From Acidimicrobiaceae bacterium (GTDB lineage Bacteria; Actinomycetota; Acidimicrobiia; Acidimicrobiales; MedAcidi-G1): a stretch of DNA of 7,348 nucleotides. Numbering within the stretch: position 1 is the stretch's first letter; the number at the start of each line of letters is the position of its first letter. Below, piece after piece: positions 5,608 through 7,348 of this stretch. The DNA lies in NCBI GenBank assembly GCA_002714485.1, contig PAXM01000027.1, positions 10,055 to 17,402 of the forward strand, given 5' to 3'. A program made the translations under genes and the position numbers. A model generated the notes under the pieces. The model ran no database searches. It was not told where the DNA came from and saw only the letters and a program-made list of their open reading frames with translations.

Positions 5608-7348
5608 ACGCCACCCTCGGCACGGTCTTCGTGGCCCTCGGGCTGGTCGCCTCGGCAGCCGGGGTGGCCACGGTGGCCGGGGGCCTGGTCACCCGGACTC
5701 CGTCGCTGGTCGTCCGGTCACGAACCTGGGCTTGGATTCTGGCCGTGGCCGCAGTGGGCCAGGTAGTAGTCATGGAACGGGCGCTGATTACCCGGGACTT
5801 CACTGTGGCCTTTGTGGCTGAGCACGGCAGCCATCGAACCCCGGCACTGTTCAACGTGGCCACCCTGTGGTCGGCCCTCGAGGGATCGATTCTGCTTTGG
5901 GTGCTGATTCTCGTGGGCTATCTGGTCCTTGTCGTGCACCGGTTCCGGGACCGACTAGGTGATCCGATGGTCGGTTGGACCCTCTTGGTCATGTTCACGG
6001 TCTGTGCCTTCTTCTTCTTCCTGCTGGCCGGCCCAGCGCAGCCATTCGGCAAGTTCGAGCCGTGGGTCGGCTACGACGGGCCCGGCCCCAACCCGCTGCT
6101 TCAGAACCACGTGCTGATGGCCTTCCATCCACCGGTGCTCTATCTGGGCTACGTCGGGTTCACCGTGCCCTTCGCCCTGGCGGTGGCCTCCCTGGCCACC
6201 GGTCGCCTCGGGGAGGGCTGGCTGCTGGAGGCCCGTCGGTGGACGCTGGTCGCCTGGGGCTGCCTGACGGTGGGCATCATCCTCGGGGCCTGGTGGTCCT
6301 ACGACGTGCTGGGCTGGGGTGGCTACTGGGCGTGGGATCCGGTGGAGAACGCCTCGTTCCTGCCGTGGTTGACCGGGACCGCCTACCTGCACTCGGTGAT
6401 GGTCCAGGAGCGGCAGGGGATGCTGCGGGTCTGGAATCTGTCGCTGCTGTGTTCCACATTCGCTCTCACCATCCTGGGTACGTTCATCACCCGGTCCGGA
6501 GTGCTGGAGTCCGTACATGCCTTCACCGAGTCGGGTATCGGTCCGTTGCTGCTGGGCTTCTTCGCCCTCGTGGTGGCCACCACCGTCGGCTTGATCGCTT
6601 GGCGCGGCGACGCATTGCGGACCCCGGGGTCCATCGAGTCACCGGTGTCGCGTACGGGAGCCTTTCTGGCCAACAACCTGCTATTCGGAGCGTTTGCCTT
6701 CGTGGTCCTGTTGGGCACCGTGTTCCCGCTGCTGGTCGAGGCGGCTCGGGGCGATCGGATTGCAGTAGGCAACCCCTACTTCGAACGGATGACCATGCCG
6801 GTGGGGTTCGCCCTGTTGTTCCTCATGGCTGTGGCACCCGCCCTGCCGTGGGGTCGGGGGGCCACCGAGGTCCTCTCGACCCGACTGCGGTGGCCAGCGG
6901 TGGCCGGGGCGGTGGCCATGGTGGTGGCCGTGACCCTGGGGAGCCGGGGCTGGGCGCCGACCTTGGCTGTGGGCCTGGGGTCCTTCGCCGCCGGCGGGGC
7001 GATCCGCCACCTGGTGCTGGCTGTCCGAGCTCGGGGCCTGCGTGGCTTGGTCGGGCGGTCCAGCGGTGGGATGGTGGTCCACGTCGGGGTAGCCGTGGTG
7101 GCCGTGGCGTTCGCGTGCTCGTCGGCTTTCGTCCGCCAGGCCGAGTTCCGGTTCGACGAGGTGGGCGACAGTGCCACCTTCGCCGGCCACGAACTGGTCT
7201 TCGATGGGCTTTCGACGGTAGAGCTCTCAGAGAAGACCGAGACCCGGGTCGCCGTGGTGGTCGATGGGGATCGGTTCGAGCCAGCCATCAGCGTCTTCCC
7301 ATTCGGCGGACAGACCATCGGAACGCCAGCTACCCGGTCGACGGTCCG
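5604..7348 (+). CDS. ccmF: Cytochrome c heme lyase subunit CcmF, cut by right edge
   Basis: CcmF takes heme from CcmE and, with CcmH, attaches it to the CXXCH motif of apocytochrome c. The frame runs 581 codons to the edge; typical CcmF is about 640-680 residues, so perhaps the last 10-15% is missing. The WWD domain is at about 230-256 with GGYWAWDPVENASFLPWL. The four heme-ligand histidines of the family are all recognisable: His175 (AFHPPVLYLGYV), His263 (AYLHSVM), His305 (GVLESVHAF) and His493 (MVVHVGVAV). From memory the E. coli residues are 173, 261, 303 and 491, a constant offset of two. Many membrane segments are present, plus NPYFERMTMPVG and an external C-terminal domain ending in the start of the family's 'R.S' strand. 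The ATG at 5604 overlaps the ccmE stop (ATGA), with only a weak GGGCGG before it. Confidence 0.96.
   Translation, partial: MNATLGTVFVALGLVASAAGVATVAGGLVTRTPSLVVRSRTWAWILAVAAVGQVVVMERALITRDFTVAFVAEHGSHRTPALFNVATLWSALEGSILLWVLILVGYLVLVVHRFRDRLGDPMVGWTLLVMFTVCAFFFFLLAGPAQPFGKFEPWVGYDGPGPNPLLQNHVLMAFHPPVLYLGYVGFTVPFALAVASLATGRLGEGWLLEARRWTLVAWGCLTVGIILGAWWSYDVLGWGGYWAWDPVENASFLPWLTGTAYLHSVMVQERQGMLRVWNLSLLCSTFALTILGTFITRSGVLESVHAFTESGIGPLLLGFFALVVATTVGLIAWRGDALRTPGSIESPVSRTGAFLANNLLFGAFAFVVLLGTVFPLLVEAARGDRIAVGNPYFERMTMPVGFALLFLMAVAPALPWGRGATEVLSTRLRWPAVAGAVAMVVAVTLGSRGWAPTLAVGLGSFAAGGAIRHLVLAVRARGLRGLVGRSSGGMVVHVGVAVVAVAFACSSAFVRQAEFRFDEVGDSATFAGHELVFDGLSTVELSEKTETRVAVVVDGDRFEPAISVFPFGGQTIGTPATRSTV

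Noticed and set aside
5955..7318. Several minus-strand open frames opposite ccmF
   Set aside because: They lie entirely within ccmF, are rich in Gln, His, Arg and Pro, and show no family features.

Overview
The window is high-GC DNA that is almost entirely coding: only about 50 of 7,348 bases lie outside a supported gene. Divergent and convergent gene pairs with hardly any spacing are followed by a tightly packed operon. Three things suggest an actinobacterium, possibly of the Acidimicrobiia type: the high GC, a Septum_form-like lipoprotein (a mostly actinobacterial domain), and a GH63-type glucosylglycerate/mannosylglycerate hydrolase beside a GT4-like glycosyltransferase. This placement is inference. 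No rRNA, tRNA, CRISPR array or mobile element was seen.

Left part (1-2594). A minus-strand glycosyltransferase gene runs off the left edge. It is head-to-head with a plus-strand glycoside hydrolase, and the two 5' ends overlap at the palindrome CCATGG. Together they look like a make-and-break pair for a small sugar-glycerate or similar glycoside. The hydrolase then converges, with a 3-base gap, on a minus-strand secreted lipoprotein that has four conserved-looking cysteines.

Right part (2595-7348). Only 35 bases separate the lipoprotein start from a plus-strand run of genes in the order ccmA, ccmB, ccmC, ccmD, ccmE, ccmF. This is System I cytochrome c maturation: CcmAB is the ABC transporter, CcmC with CcmD loads heme onto the chaperone CcmE, and CcmF is the heme lyase that passes heme to apocytochrome. 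Most junctions are ATGA or short overlaps, so the genes are probably translationally coupled. ccmF is cut by the right edge; any ccmG, ccmH and ccmI would lie further right. The 35-base gap carries two outward-facing TANNNT boxes, each exactly 6 bases before a start codon, which suggests a back-to-back leaderless promoter.

The most notable points are the use of System I in a probable actinobacterium, a one-residue insertion in the CcmC WWD motif, the mirrored leaderless promoter, and the overlapping divergent glycosyltransferase/hydrolase starts.
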